From Maribacter sp. 1_MG-2023 (lineage in GTDB: Bacteria; Bacteroidota; Bacteroidia; Flavobacteriales; Flavobacteriaceae): a stretch of DNA of 64,000 nucleotides. Where the stretch lies: contig NZ_JAUOPN010000006.1 of the NCBI RefSeq assembly GCF_030547005.1, positions 1-64,000 on the forward strand, read 5' to 3'. The translations under genes were made by a program, and so were the position numbers. Shown here one piece after another: positions 26,179 to 34,538 of this stretch (positions are counted from its first letter, which is position 1; each line of letters begins with the position of its first letter). Below the pieces are notes generated by a model that saw nothing but the letters and a program-made list of their open reading frames with translations, had not been told where the DNA came from and ran no database searches.

Positions 26179-26994
26179 ATGAAATTTAAAATAGCTACCC
26201 TGCTGGTATTTAGTATTATAATAACTTCTTGCAAAGGCGAACAGATTGTTAAAAAAGAAACTATCAAAACTCCTGAATTTACAAACAAGGGGCAAGAATT
26301 GGTTTCAAAAATGCTTGAAAAAGTTGGCGACTATAAAACGCTTCGAACTAAAAAAGATGTCGTTTACACATATACTTACCAAACTCCCGATAGCAAAACA
26401 GATATCTCAACAGAGAAATACATTTTCGATGGTGAATTATCTTATGGAAAATACGAACAACATCAAAGAACCTTAAGTGACTTACAGGGCACAATTGAAC
26501 AAGGTTATGATGGTAAAGAATTCTGGTTAAAACATAACGGTAAAATACTAAATGATAGCATTGCCTTAAAACGAGTTGCGTTTAACAGACCTACTAATTT
26601 TTATTGGTTTACCATGTTTCAAAAACTAATGGACCAAGGAGTTGCTTATGAGTACATTGGTGAAAAAATAATTGACAGTTTAACCTATGACGTGGTTAAA
26701 GTATCTTTCAATTTTGGAGACGCTAATCCTACAGATATTTATCAGCTTTACATTAATAAGAACACAGCTCTTGTTGATCAATTTCTATTCACTGTAGCAG
26801 ACTTTGGTGCAATGGAAACTCCAAATTTAATGAGCTTAGAATATGAAGATGTTGACGGAATGCTTTTCCCTACTAAGCGAAAATATAAGAAATCTACTTG
26901 GGAAGCCGAAGTTAACGATGCACCATGGATAACTGTTAATTGGTCTAACATAAAATTCAATAACGGATTAAAAAGAACTGAATTTGAAAAATAA
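26179..26994 (+). CDS. DUF6503-like lipoprotein
   Basis: 271 residues. Lipoprotein signal with IITSC, cysteine at about residue 18. The mature part resembles the LolA/LolB-like beta-barrel-half fold found in DUF6503 proteins of Bacteroidetes: KDVVYTYTYQTPD, KEFWLKHNGK, YEYIGEKIIDSLTYDVVKV, and a closing VNWSNIKFNNGL. Such proteins may bind lipids or act in outer-membrane assembly; not shown. It lies 22 bp after the end of the split dehydrogenase gene, so the inserted element may also cut its supply of transcript from upstream. Confidence 0.7.
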   Translation: MKFKIATLLVFSIIITSCKGEQIVKKETIKTPEFTNKGQELVSKMLEKVGDYKTLRTKKDVVYTYTYQTPDSKTDISTEKYIFDGELSYGKYEQHQRTLSDLQGTIEQGYDGKEFWLKHNGKILNDSIALKRVAFNRPTNFYWFTMFQKLMDQGVAYEYIGEKIIDSLTYDVVKVSFNFGDANPTDIYQLYINKNTALVDQFLFTVADFGAMETPNLMSLEYEDVDGMLFPTKRKYKKSTWEAEVNDAPWITVNWSNIKFNNGLKRTEFEK

Positions 26995-27194
26995 GTAACT
27001 ATTTAAAACCACATCTGCATAAAACCTTAATTAATTGGCTTAGGTAAAGAATTTGAAGATTAACAAATTTTATTAAAAGGTTCTTAACAAAATTAAATAC
27101 ATTGCAGGTCTGTTTAAAAACCAACAAAGGCTTAAAACCCTTTAAACAGTACTCAACTTTGTCTTAATTAACAACCTAACTACCAACTCAACTT

Positions 27195-28922
27195 ATGTCA
27201 GTAAACAAAGACTACTCCACGTTTGAAAACTTAAACGAAGAACAATTACCTGTTTCAAAACATAAGCTACATGATTGGACCCATTTTGCAGGCTTATATG
27301 CTGCAGAACACGTAGCAGCTACAGAGTTTGTGATTGGCGCTACGTTTGTAGCACTTGGTGCAAAAACAATGGACATTATTCTTGGTCTATTAATCGGTAA
27401 TATTTTAGCAGTACTAAGCTGGACACTTATTACCTCTCCTATTGCTGTAGAAACAAGATTAAGTTTATATACTTACTTAAATAAAATTGCAGGAGATTCT
27501 ATGACCAAGCTTTATAATTGGGCTAACGTCATTATTTTCTCTGTAATATCGGCAGCCATGATTACCGTTTCTTCAACTGCCGTTCGATTTGCTTTCGATA
27601 TACCCGCACAATTAAACTGGTACCCCACAAATTTGTGGTTTGTACTCATTGTATTCTTAGTTGGTGTAGTTGTCGTATCAATTGCGTTATACGGATTTAA
27701 TGCTGTATCAGAATTTTCAGGCATATGTGCCCCTTGGTTATTCGTAATGTTCACCAGTGGCGCAATGGTTTTACTACCTGCTCTTTCTTTAGATGTTTTA
27801 GGAACAACATTACCAAACGGTTGGAACGATTTAATATCGCTCGGAGATCAATCTATATGGACAGGAGTTGATAGTGCCGGCGAACCCGGCATTGGTCTTA
27901 TAGAAGTCATAGGTTTTGCATGGGCGGCAAATTCAATAACACATTTTGGTTTGATCGATATGGCGTTATTACGTTTTGCCAAAAAGAAATCTTACGCTCT
28001 AGCGACTAGTACAGGTATGATGTTTGGGCATTATGTTGCATGGATTGCTGCAGGTATTATGGGAGCCGGTGCTGCTGTAATAATAGGCAAAACAATAGTT
28101 GAACTTGATCCGGGCGATGTTGCATTTTACGCGTTAGGTTGGTCTGGTTTCGTAATCGTAATCGTAGCAGGCTGGACAACAGCAATTACTAATTTATATA
28201 GAGCGGGCCTTGCAGCACAAGCCATTTTTTATAATCATTCACGTAAAAAGACAACTATTGTTGTTGGTTTAATCACTATTGCCATAGCCTGTTTCCCATT
28301 TGTTTTTTCACAGATTTTACCCTTATTAACCTATGCAGGTTTATTGGTAGTACCCGTTGGTGCAATTGTATTTGCAGAGCATCAAATATTCCCAAGGATC
28401 GGATACACACGCTATTGGTCTCAATACCGAAATTTAACGTTTAGTACACCCGCTATTGTTTCATGGGGGTTAGGATTGGTTTTCGGTTTTGGACTAAATG
28501 CTTTTAATGTAATGTCTTTCTTCTATTTGTTTATTCCAACATGGATTTTCACTATCGGAGTTTATACTTTGTTAGCTGGTCGCTACGGAGCAAAAGAGAA
28601 ATATCCTGAGGCGGAAGAACAAGAAAGAATACGCAATGAAAAAATTGTCGATTTTCAAGAAGAAAAAAGCAAATTAGAAACAACACCAAAGAAAGATACT
28701 ACCGTATTCTCAAAGATTTTGAAGTTGGTATCTCTTGTTGCCCTTATAATTACGTTGATATTGGCAGGTATTGTTTTATTCGACAGCGCAAATGAGAATA
28801 GCTATATCAACAATAGAGAACTATTTTATACGTATGCATTTATTTGTACGATTGCTTATTTCGTTACTGCATACTGGGCATTATTACGTGTAAAATCAAT
28901 AAACAAAGCTAAAAATGAATAA
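27195..28922 (+). CDS. NCS1-like (purine/cytosine permease family) membrane transporter
   Basis: 575 residues with about 12 helices in the first 480 residues, then a charged stretch (EAEEQERIRNEKIVDF) and two more helices at the end. The early part (VAATEFVIGATFVALGAKTMDIILG is one helix; LIGNILAVLSW the next) fits the NCS1 nucleobase-cation symporter fold. It overlaps the next gene, a mannitol-dehydrogenase-family enzyme, by 8 bp, so the two are translated together. This makes a polyol or sugar acid a better guess for the substrate than a nucleobase, but this is inference. A 200-bp AT-rich leader precedes it, with CTTTG-containing promoter-like sequence near 27154. Confidence 0.75.
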   Translation: MSVNKDYSTFENLNEEQLPVSKHKLHDWTHFAGLYAAEHVAATEFVIGATFVALGAKTMDIILGLLIGNILAVLSWTLITSPIAVETRLSLYTYLNKIAGDSMTKLYNWANVIIFSVISAAMITVSSTAVRFAFDIPAQLNWYPTNLWFVLIVFLVGVVVVSIALYGFNAVSEFSGICAPWLFVMFTSGAMVLLPALSLDVLGTTLPNGWNDLISLGDQSIWTGVDSAGEPGIGLIEVIGFAWAANSITHFGLIDMALLRFAKKKSYALATSTGMMFGHYVAWIAAGIMGAGAAVIIGKTIVELDPGDVAFYALGWSGFVIVIVAGWTTAITNLYRAGLAAQAIFYNHSRKKTTIVVGLITIAIACFPFVFSQILPLLTYAGLLVVPVGAIVFAEHQIFPRIGYTRYWSQYRNLTFSTPAIVSWGLGLVFGFGLNAFNVMSFFYLFIPTWIFTIGVYTLLAGRYGAKEKYPEAEEQERIRNEKIVDFQEEKSKLETTPKKDTTVFSKILKLVSLVALIITLILAGIVLFDSANENSYINNRELFYTYAFICTIAYFVTAYWALLRVKSINKAKNE

Positions 28923-30396
28923 AGAAATCATGTTGAACAAAGAGAATTTAGCAACGTTAAGCAAGCAAGTTCCAATTCCTACATTTGATAGAAAATCTCT
29001 AAAGGCAGGAATTGTGCATGTTGGTGTTGGTGGTTTTCATAGAGCACACGAAGCATATTACACGCACCTCTTACAAGAAAAAGAAGGTGCATCTGATTGG
29101 GGAATTTGTGGTATTGGTCTAAGAAAAGGAGATCAAAAAATTCATGATGTTCTTCAAAAACAAGACGGACTTTACACACTCATTATAAAGCATCCTGATG
29201 GTAAAATAGATTCACAAATAATTGGCTCCATTATCGACTTTAAACTTGGTCATGACACTCCCGATGTAGTTATTGACCAAATGGCACATCCTGATACCAA
29301 AATAGTTTCCTTGACCATTACAGAAGGTGGTTATAATTTTAATTCGTCAACGGGTGAATTTGATTTTGAAAATACAGATGTACAGCACGAATTACAACAT
29401 CCAAACAGCCCTAGAACCATTTACGGATTTTTAACTGCTGCCATTAAGAAAAGAAGAGCGTCAGGCTTATCTCCTTTTACTGTAATGTCTTGTGACAACA
29501 TTGAACACAATGGTGATGTTACCAGAAAGATGCTACTTGCTTTCGCAAACAGACAAGATAAAGAACTGGCTGCATATATCGAAAAGGAAGTCTGTTTTCC
29601 AAATAGCATGGTAGATCGTATTACACCTGTCACCACACCTTCGGACATTGAATATTTAGAGAGTACATATGGTTTAAAAGACGAATGGCCTGTAACATGT
29701 GAGCCTTTTATTCAATGGGTAATTGAAGATAATTTTTCTAACGGCAGACCAGAATTTGAAAAAGTTGGCGTGCAGTTTGTTCCAGATGTTAAGCCGTATG
29801 AAAAAATGAAACTTCGTTTATTAAATGCAGGTCATTCTGTACTTGGGCTTTTAGGCGCTATTCATGGTCACCCAACGATAAATGCCTGTATGGAAGACGA
29901 GGTATTCGTTACCTATTTAAGAGCGTTCATGGATCAAGAAGCTACACCGGTTTTAGACCAATTAGAAGGCATAGATTTAACGGCATACAAAGACAGTTTA
30001 CAAGAACGTTTTGCGAACCCTAATATTAAAGATAGCGTAAGCCGAATCTGCTCTGAGAGTTCTGCAAAATTGCCAAAATTCTTAATTGCTACCATTCAAG
30101 ATAATATAGCGAATGGTGGAAGCATTACCTACGCAACTTTAGTTATTGCGGCATGGTGCTATTACAGTGACAAGGGAATTGATAAAAATGGAAACGCTAT
30201 TGAAATCATTGATGCCATGCAAGATCAACTGCATGTGACAGCAAGCAAAACAGAAACTGATCCTTTAGCCTTTATTAGACTAGAATCATTATTTGGAAAC
30301 TTAATAAATGAAGAAAAATTCACCAAACTGTATAGCAAAATGGTTCAGGAAATATACAAAGATACTGACATTAAGAAACTGATGAAACAAGCTTAA
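28915..30396 (+). CDS. Mannitol dehydrogenase-family NAD-dependent oxidoreductase
   Basis: 493 residues, full length for the long-chain mannitol 2-dehydrogenase / fructuronate reductase family. The nucleotide-binding start reads IVHVGVGGFHRAHEAYYT (about 33-50); VMSCDNIEHNG and VDRITPVTTP follow; the catalytic region is YEKMKLRLLNAGHSVLG with the conserved lysine, asparagine and histidine. It oxidises a polyol (mannitol, arabinitol) or reduces a keto-sugar acid in the cytoplasm. It overlaps the NCS1-like permease gene by 8 bp; the permease likely brings in its substrate. Which polyol cannot be told. Confidence 0.87.
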   Translation: MNKEIMLNKENLATLSKQVPIPTFDRKSLKAGIVHVGVGGFHRAHEAYYTHLLQEKEGASDWGICGIGLRKGDQKIHDVLQKQDGLYTLIIKHPDGKIDSQIIGSIIDFKLGHDTPDVVIDQMAHPDTKIVSLTITEGGYNFNSSTGEFDFENTDVQHELQHPNSPRTIYGFLTAAIKKRRASGLSPFTVMSCDNIEHNGDVTRKMLLAFANRQDKELAAYIEKEVCFPNSMVDRITPVTTPSDIEYLESTYGLKDEWPVTCEPFIQWVIEDNFSNGRPEFEKVGVQFVPDVKPYEKMKLRLLNAGHSVLGLLGAIHGHPTINACMEDEVFVTYLRAFMDQEATPVLDQLEGIDLTAYKDSLQERFANPNIKDSVSRICSESSAKLPKFLIATIQDNIANGGSITYATLVIAAWCYYSDKGIDKNGNAIEIIDAMQDQLHVTASKTETDPLAFIRLESLFGNLINEEKFTKLYSKMVQEIYKDTDIKKLMKQA

Positions 30397-30794
30397 TTTA
30401 ATAGTAGTTCTATTTTAGCTAATAACATTAACTCAGACTTATTATTACCTGAGAATGAACTTGCAATAGCCTTGGCCGTCTTTTTGGTCAAGGTTTTTAT
30501 TTTATCTGAAAATGCATGTGGGTGAATTTTGTAAAATTCCTTGAACTCATCAAAACACTCTTTGCTATCTTTTTCAGACTCCATTAAAACATCAAACACA
30601 ATTTCAATTTGATTAGCTGCATCGGTACCATAACGGTCGGTAAAATCATCAATATACAGCCAATCTTCTTTTACATACTCCTTAACTTTTTCCCATTCAT
30701 TGTTATGCACAGTACCATCACTTATGGCAACGGCATAGAACAGTTTTCCTAAATTTTCATAGAGTCCGTTCATTGTTTTCGCAGTATTTTCCAT
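30393..30794 (-). CDS. TerB-like cytoplasmic protein
   Basis: From the ATG at 30794 the product is about 133 residues (an upstream in-frame start at 30902 would place the start inside the promoter and give an unlikely N terminus). It is an all-helical, acidic-metal-site type protein of the TerB/tellurite resistance-like family: NLGKLFYAVAISDGTVHNNEW is cut here as the first helices with an acidic pocket, and IKTLTKKTAKAIASSF the last. Function is not known in detail. Its stop overlaps the end of the dehydrogenase gene by 4 bp, tail to tail. Its promoter region, shared with the histidine kinase gene, contains a Crp/Fnr-type site at the spacing used by the nap and usp promoters. Confidence 0.65.
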   Translation of the reverse strand: MENTAKTMNGLYENLGKLFYAVAISDGTVHNNEWEKVKEYVKEDWLYIDDFTDRYGTDAANQIEIVFDVLMESEKDSKECFDEFKEFYKIHPHAFSDKIKTLTKKTAKAIASSFSGNNKSELMLLAKIELLLN

Positions 30795-30821
30795 TTTATC
30801 TTGTTTTAGCTGAATACCTAG

Positions 30822-30865
30822 TAAAAATATGAAGTAGGATATAATTTTAATATGACAAAAATCAG
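30822..30865 (-). promoter_or_regulatory. Crp/Fnr-type site plus -7 element upstream of the TerB-like gene
   Basis: On the minus strand CTGAT-TTTT-GTCAT (30865 to 30852) precedes TATTTTTA (30829 to 30822), identical to the nap -7 element, by exactly 22 nt. The predicted start point is about 22 nt before the ATG at 30794. The palindrome lies just upstream of the kinase promoter facing the other way. Confidence 0.6.
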
Positions 30866-30875
30866 TAGTAATCGA

Positions 30876-30883
30876 TATATTTG
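30876..30883 (+). promoter_or_regulatory. -7 element TATATTTG of the kinase-regulator operon
   Basis: A perfect TAnnTTTG ends only 4 nt before the kinase ATG at 30888, so transcription may start at or next to the start codon (leaderless mRNA). The Crp/Fnr-type palindrome at 30852-30865 covers the -33 region, where a bound protein would repress. Confidence 0.5.
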
Positions 30884-30887
30884 ATAT

Positions 30888-32399
30888 ATGCGGGATTTTC
30901 AAAAAAATAGTGACATATTCAATTTACTTTCGGAAGGTGTTTCAGAAGGTATTATCGTTGTAAATGCCGATCAAATTATTGTAGCTACAAATACCTCGTC
31001 TCTACAAATGTTTGGGTACGAAAAAGGCGAACTAATTGGCAAGCCTTTAGATATTCTAATTCCTAGTAGATACCATGCCGGTCATGATGCCCATGTAGAT
31101 AATTTTATCGCAAAGAGCGATAAACGCCAAATGGGGCATGGAAGAAATCTATATGGCATATGTAAAGACGGAAAAGAGTTTCCTGTCGAGGCAGGTTTAA
31201 ATCCGTTTGAATTCTATGGCGCTACCTATGTAATGGCATTGGTAATCAATATTACAGAACGTAAGAATAGAGAGGAAGAATTAAGCCACTGGGCACGTAT
31301 TTTTGATGAATCGCTGAATGAAATTTTTATTTTCGATGCCGATACGTTTAAGTTTTTAAATATAAATAAAGAAGCGCAAAGAAATATAGGGTATTCATTT
31401 GAAGAGTTATACAGAATGACTCCGGTAGATATTAAACCAGATATGGATATTTCTGAATTTAATACATTGATAGCTCCATTAGTTAATGATGAAACCGCAA
31501 AAGTAAAGTTCGAAACCAGACATGGAAGAAAAGACGGAACTTCGTACCCAGTTGAAGTACATCTACAACTATCGAAACTGGGAAAAGAAAAAGTATTTGT
31601 TGCCTTTATTCTAGATATCACAGAGAGAAAAAATTATACAGAAAACTTAGAAAAAATAGTAGAAGAACGTACCCATCAACTAACAGAAGCGCTCGCTGTT
31701 GAAAAAGAACTGAACGAACTTAAAACGCGTTTCTTATCATTAGTATCACATGAATTTAAAACACCTTTAAGCAGTATACTAACGTCTATCACCTTACTCG
31801 GTAAATATACCGAAACAGACCAACAGCCAAAAAGAGATAAGCACGTAACCACTATTAAGAATAAGGTAAAATATTTAGATACCATACTTAATGATTTTCT
31901 ATCTGTAGAACGATTAGAATCCGGTAAGGTGAATTATAAAATCGAAGAATTTCCGCTTAGTAAAACAGTTAATGAGGTTGTATATAACGCAAACATGTTA
32001 CTTAAATCTGGTCAACAAATACGTTACCCAGAAAACATTGACGAATTAAATATACAATTCGATGAAAAGACCTTAGAATTGGCGCTATCCAATTTAATAC
32101 ATAATGCTATCAAGTACTCTCCAGAAGATTCCACCATTAATATAAAAGTTGACATAAAAGATACAGGTTATGCCATTAGCGTCATTGATGAAGGCATTGG
32201 TATACCAGAAGAAGAGCAAAAACACATATTTAATCGTTATTTTAGAGCAGAGAACGCTTTATTGACCCAAGGCACCGGCATTGGTTTAAATATTGCAAAA
32301 CAACATATAGAAAACTTAGGTGGCAGTCTTGAGTTTTCAAGTGCAGAAAGTAAAGGGTCAACATTCACCCTAAGTATACCTAAACTAAAAATCAACTAG
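30888..32399 (+). CDS. Cytoplasmic PAS-PAS histidine kinase, FixL-like first PAS
   Basis: 503 residues without membrane helices. PAS 1 (about 8-125) contains LIPSRYHAGHDAHVDNF and MGHGRNLYGICKDGKEFPVE; by eye, histidine 66 aligns with the haem-binding histidine of FixL and arginine 86 with its distal arginine. Many haem-free PAS domains share part of this pattern. PAS 2 (about 130-248) is followed by a short coiled coil, the phosphoacceptor helix LVSHEFKTPLSS (histidine about 288), and an ATPase domain with NLIHNAIKYSP, DEGIGIPEE and GTGIGLNIAKQ. It autophosphorylates and should pass phosphate to the receiver-Crp protein encoded 3 bp downstream. Oxygen or redox sensing is inferred. Confidence 0.88.
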   Translation: MRDFQKNSDIFNLLSEGVSEGIIVVNADQIIVATNTSSLQMFGYEKGELIGKPLDILIPSRYHAGHDAHVDNFIAKSDKRQMGHGRNLYGICKDGKEFPVEAGLNPFEFYGATYVMALVINITERKNREEELSHWARIFDESLNEIFIFDADTFKFLNINKEAQRNIGYSFEELYRMTPVDIKPDMDISEFNTLIAPLVNDETAKVKFETRHGRKDGTSYPVEVHLQLSKLGKEKVFVAFILDITERKNYTENLEKIVEERTHQLTEALAVEKELNELKTRFLSLVSHEFKTPLSSILTSITLLGKYTETDQQPKRDKHVTTIKNKVKYLDTILNDFLSVERLESGKVNYKIEEFPLSKTVNEVVYNANMLLKSGQQIRYPENIDELNIQFDEKTLELALSNLIHNAIKYSPEDSTINIKVDIKDTGYAISVIDEGIGIPEEEQKHIFNRYFRAENALLTQGTGIGLNIAKQHIENLGGSLEFSSAESKGSTFTLSIPKLKIN

Positions 32400-32402
32400 A
32401 AG

Positions 32403-33455
32403 ATGAAAAGAATTTTATTGATTGAGGACGATAAAGCCTTACGAGAGAATACAGAAGAACTTTTAGAATTAGCGGGTTACACAGTTATGACGGCATCTAA
32501 TGGAAAAATAGGTATTTCAGCTGCAATTGAAAATTTACCTAACATTATCATTTGCGATATTATGATGCCCGAGGTTGATGGTTATGGTGTACTTGAAAAT
32601 CTTTCCAGTAATAAAAAAACGAAGCACATACCATTCATTTTTCTATCTGCAAAAACCGAGCATAAAGAAATTAGAAAAGGTATGGACCTTGGGGCAGATG
32701 ACTACCTAACCAAGCCCTTTGATGAAGAAGATTTAATGAGTGCGGTAGAGAGTAGATTAGCCAAAGCTGAGCTTTTGTTACGTATGCAAGATGAAACTTC
32801 AAAAGAACACGGCGTTTCTGAAAATGAAATGCGAACCATTCATGAACTTAAAAACTTCTTTGATGATAATGGCGAGGTGGTAAATTTCAAGCAAGGAGAA
32901 AATATTTATGAAGAAGATAACCGTTCTAACAAAATTTATCTTGTTTTAAAAGGACTTGTAAAATGCTACAATATGGATCCCGACGGAAAAGAGCTGATTA
33001 CATCTTTAGCTAAGGCAGATGACTTTTTAGGCTTCACCTCTTTTTTAAACAATGTACCCTATCAAGAATCTGCTACAGCATTAGAGGATGTTGAATTAGC
33101 GGGTATTTCGAAAGAAAACTTAAAAGAAATACTTAACGAAAACAAGACCATTTCTATGGAGCTTATGGAGCTTTTATCTGCAAATATTTCTAACATAAAA
33201 GCTCAGTTATTACAAATGGCCTATAGTTCTGTACGCAGAAAAACAGCACAAACCTTGTTACAATTTGCCGATGTTATGAATACAAAACCATATGAGCCCA
33301 TTAGAATTTCACGTAATGATCTTGCCAGTGTGGCAGGTATAGCGACCGAAAGTTTAATACGCACATTATCTGGTTTTAAAAAAGAAGGCCTCATTACTAT
33401 CGAAGGTCGCAACATTCAAATCATTGAAATAAAAGCATTACAATATGTAAATTAG
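32403..33455 (+). CDS. Response regulator: receiver domain fused to a Crp/Fnr-type transcription factor
   Basis: 350 residues. Residues 1-118 form a receiver (LLIEDD, phosphoacceptor aspartate about 52 in CDIMMPEVDGYG, KPFDEEDL with lysine 104). After a linker, residues about 145-265 form a cyclic-nucleotide-binding-type beta roll (FKQGENIYEE, KIYLVLKGLVKCY, GKELITSLAKADDFLGF), then a dimer helix and a winged HTH (ISRNDLASVAGIATESLIRTL). The recognition helix has E and R at the spacing used by CRP and FNR (E-S-L-I-R) to read TGA/TCA half-sites. There is no cysteine set for a sensory Fe-S cluster, so phosphorylation probably controls it. It follows the kinase by 3 bp and precedes a usp gene that has a matching site; it is the candidate regulator of the four related promoters. 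Confidence 0.88.
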   Translation: MKRILLIEDDKALRENTEELLELAGYTVMTASNGKIGISAAIENLPNIIICDIMMPEVDGYGVLENLSSNKKTKHIPFIFLSAKTEHKEIRKGMDLGADDYLTKPFDEEDLMSAVESRLAKAELLLRMQDETSKEHGVSENEMRTIHELKNFFDDNGEVVNFKQGENIYEEDNRSNKIYLVLKGLVKCYNMDPDGKELITSLAKADDFLGFTSFLNNVPYQESATALEDVELAGISKENLKEILNENKTISMELMELLSANISNIKAQLLQMAYSSVRRKTAQTLLQFADVMNTKPYEPIRISRNDLASVAGIATESLIRTLSGFKKEGLITIEGRNIQIIEIKALQYVN

Positions 33456-33462
33456 ACGATAT

Positions 33463-33506
33463 CTGATAAATATCATTTATCACGTTTCATCAACCATTTA
33501 CTTTTG
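33463..33506 (+). promoter_or_regulatory. Crp/Fnr-type site plus perfect -7 element upstream of the usp gene
   Basis: CTGAT-AAAT-ATCAT (33463-33476), then 22 nt, then TACTTTTG (33499-33506), a perfect TAnnTTTG. The gene starts at 33524. The site begins 8 bp after the stop codon of the receiver-Crp gene. Confidence 0.7.
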
Positions 33507-33523
33507 CATAGTAAGTCGATTGA

Positions 33524-34360
33524 ATGAAACATATTTTAATTCCCACAGATTTCTCTAGCAATTCATGGAATGCGCTTGAATATGCAGCAAATCTGTTCAC
33601 TAATGAGCAGTGCATATTTTATATACTACACGTAGATGAATTAAGCAATTCAGATATTCATGGTAATTCTTTATTGGTGCTGACTAAACCAAATAGAATC
33701 TCAGCTAAAGAAAAATTACAAGTACTTTTCAAAAAAATATCAAGTTTATACCCTAACCCGTTGCATCAATTTATTGCGTTAGAAGAATATGGCATTTTAA
33801 TTGACCATGTCAAAAAAACGGTAGAAGCCAAAAATATTGATGTAATAGTAATGGGTACAAAAGGAGCCACAGGGTTGAAGACTTCAGTTATAGGTGCTAA
33901 TACGGGTAATGTAATAACTAAGGTAGCTTGTAATGTATTAGTAATACCTGAAAATACGATTATAAAAAAACCAAGTAAAATTGGTTTTCCAACAGATTTT
34001 AACCTGTTCTACACCTACCCTATTTTAAATTCTATTACAGAGATTCTTGAAATTTCGAAAGCCAATTTAGATGTTATTCACATGACACAATCAAAACCAA
34101 ATTTTTCAAATTCTCAGGTAATTAACCAGGCTTATTTACATGATTATTTAAAAGAGCTATTTATTGACCACCATAGCTTTAATCATATTCTAGGTAAAAA
34201 TGTTAGAGACTCAATATTAGATTATATCACAGAAAATAAAATTGAAATGCTGACAATGGTTGCAAAAAATTTAAACTTGTTTCAGCAGATTTTCTTTAAC
34301 AACTCAATTGAAGAACTAAGCTACCAAACTTCAGTACCATTATTTGTAATGCATGAATAA
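33524..34360 (+). CDS. Tandem universal stress protein (UspA family)
   Basis: 278 residues made of two UspA domains. The first (about 1-145) has the start HILIPTDFSSNSWNALEYA and the ATP-type loop GTKGATGLKTSVIGANTGNV with CNVLVIP, as in nucleotide-binding Usp proteins. The second (about 147-278) starts KIGFPTDFN and ends TSVPLFVMH but lacks a clear loop. Usp proteins with such loops are often induced by Fnr/Anr in oxygen lack and support survival; the Crp/Fnr-type promoter here fits this. It lies next to the kinase and receiver-Crp genes. Confidence 0.88.
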   Translation: MKHILIPTDFSSNSWNALEYAANLFTNEQCIFYILHVDELSNSDIHGNSLLVLTKPNRISAKEKLQVLFKKISSLYPNPLHQFIALEEYGILIDHVKKTVEAKNIDVIVMGTKGATGLKTSVIGANTGNVITKVACNVLVIPENTIIKKPSKIGFPTDFNLFYTYPILNSITEILEISKANLDVIHMTQSKPNFSNSQVINQAYLHDYLKELFIDHHSFNHILGKNVRDSILDYITENKIEMLTMVAKNLNLFQQIFFNNSIEELSYQTSVPLFVMHE

Positions 34361-34512
34361 AAGCTTGTGAACTTTACTATTATTTTTATTCCATTTGTAA
34401 TTTGATGGCTATAAAATACTATTACACCTCAATAAAGCCATTGCATGAATAATTTAAGACATTCTGTCTTTTCAAAGAACTTAAGAACATATGTAATTAG
34501 CACTCAAAATCG

Positions 34513-34520
34513 TACTTTTG
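34513..34520 (+). promoter_or_regulatory. -7 element TACTTTTG before uvrA
   Basis: Perfect TAnnTTTG. It covers a TTG (34518) that would otherwise be a possible uvrA start, so the ATG at 34539, about 15 nt after the likely transcription start, is the better start. Confidence 0.6.
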
Positions 34521-34538
34521 CAACTTTGCTATGAATAC

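Noticed and set aside
30795-30902. Longer TerB-like protein starting at 30902
   Set aside because: The extension covers the promoter elements of both divergent genes and looks non-coding; the ATG at 30794 fits.
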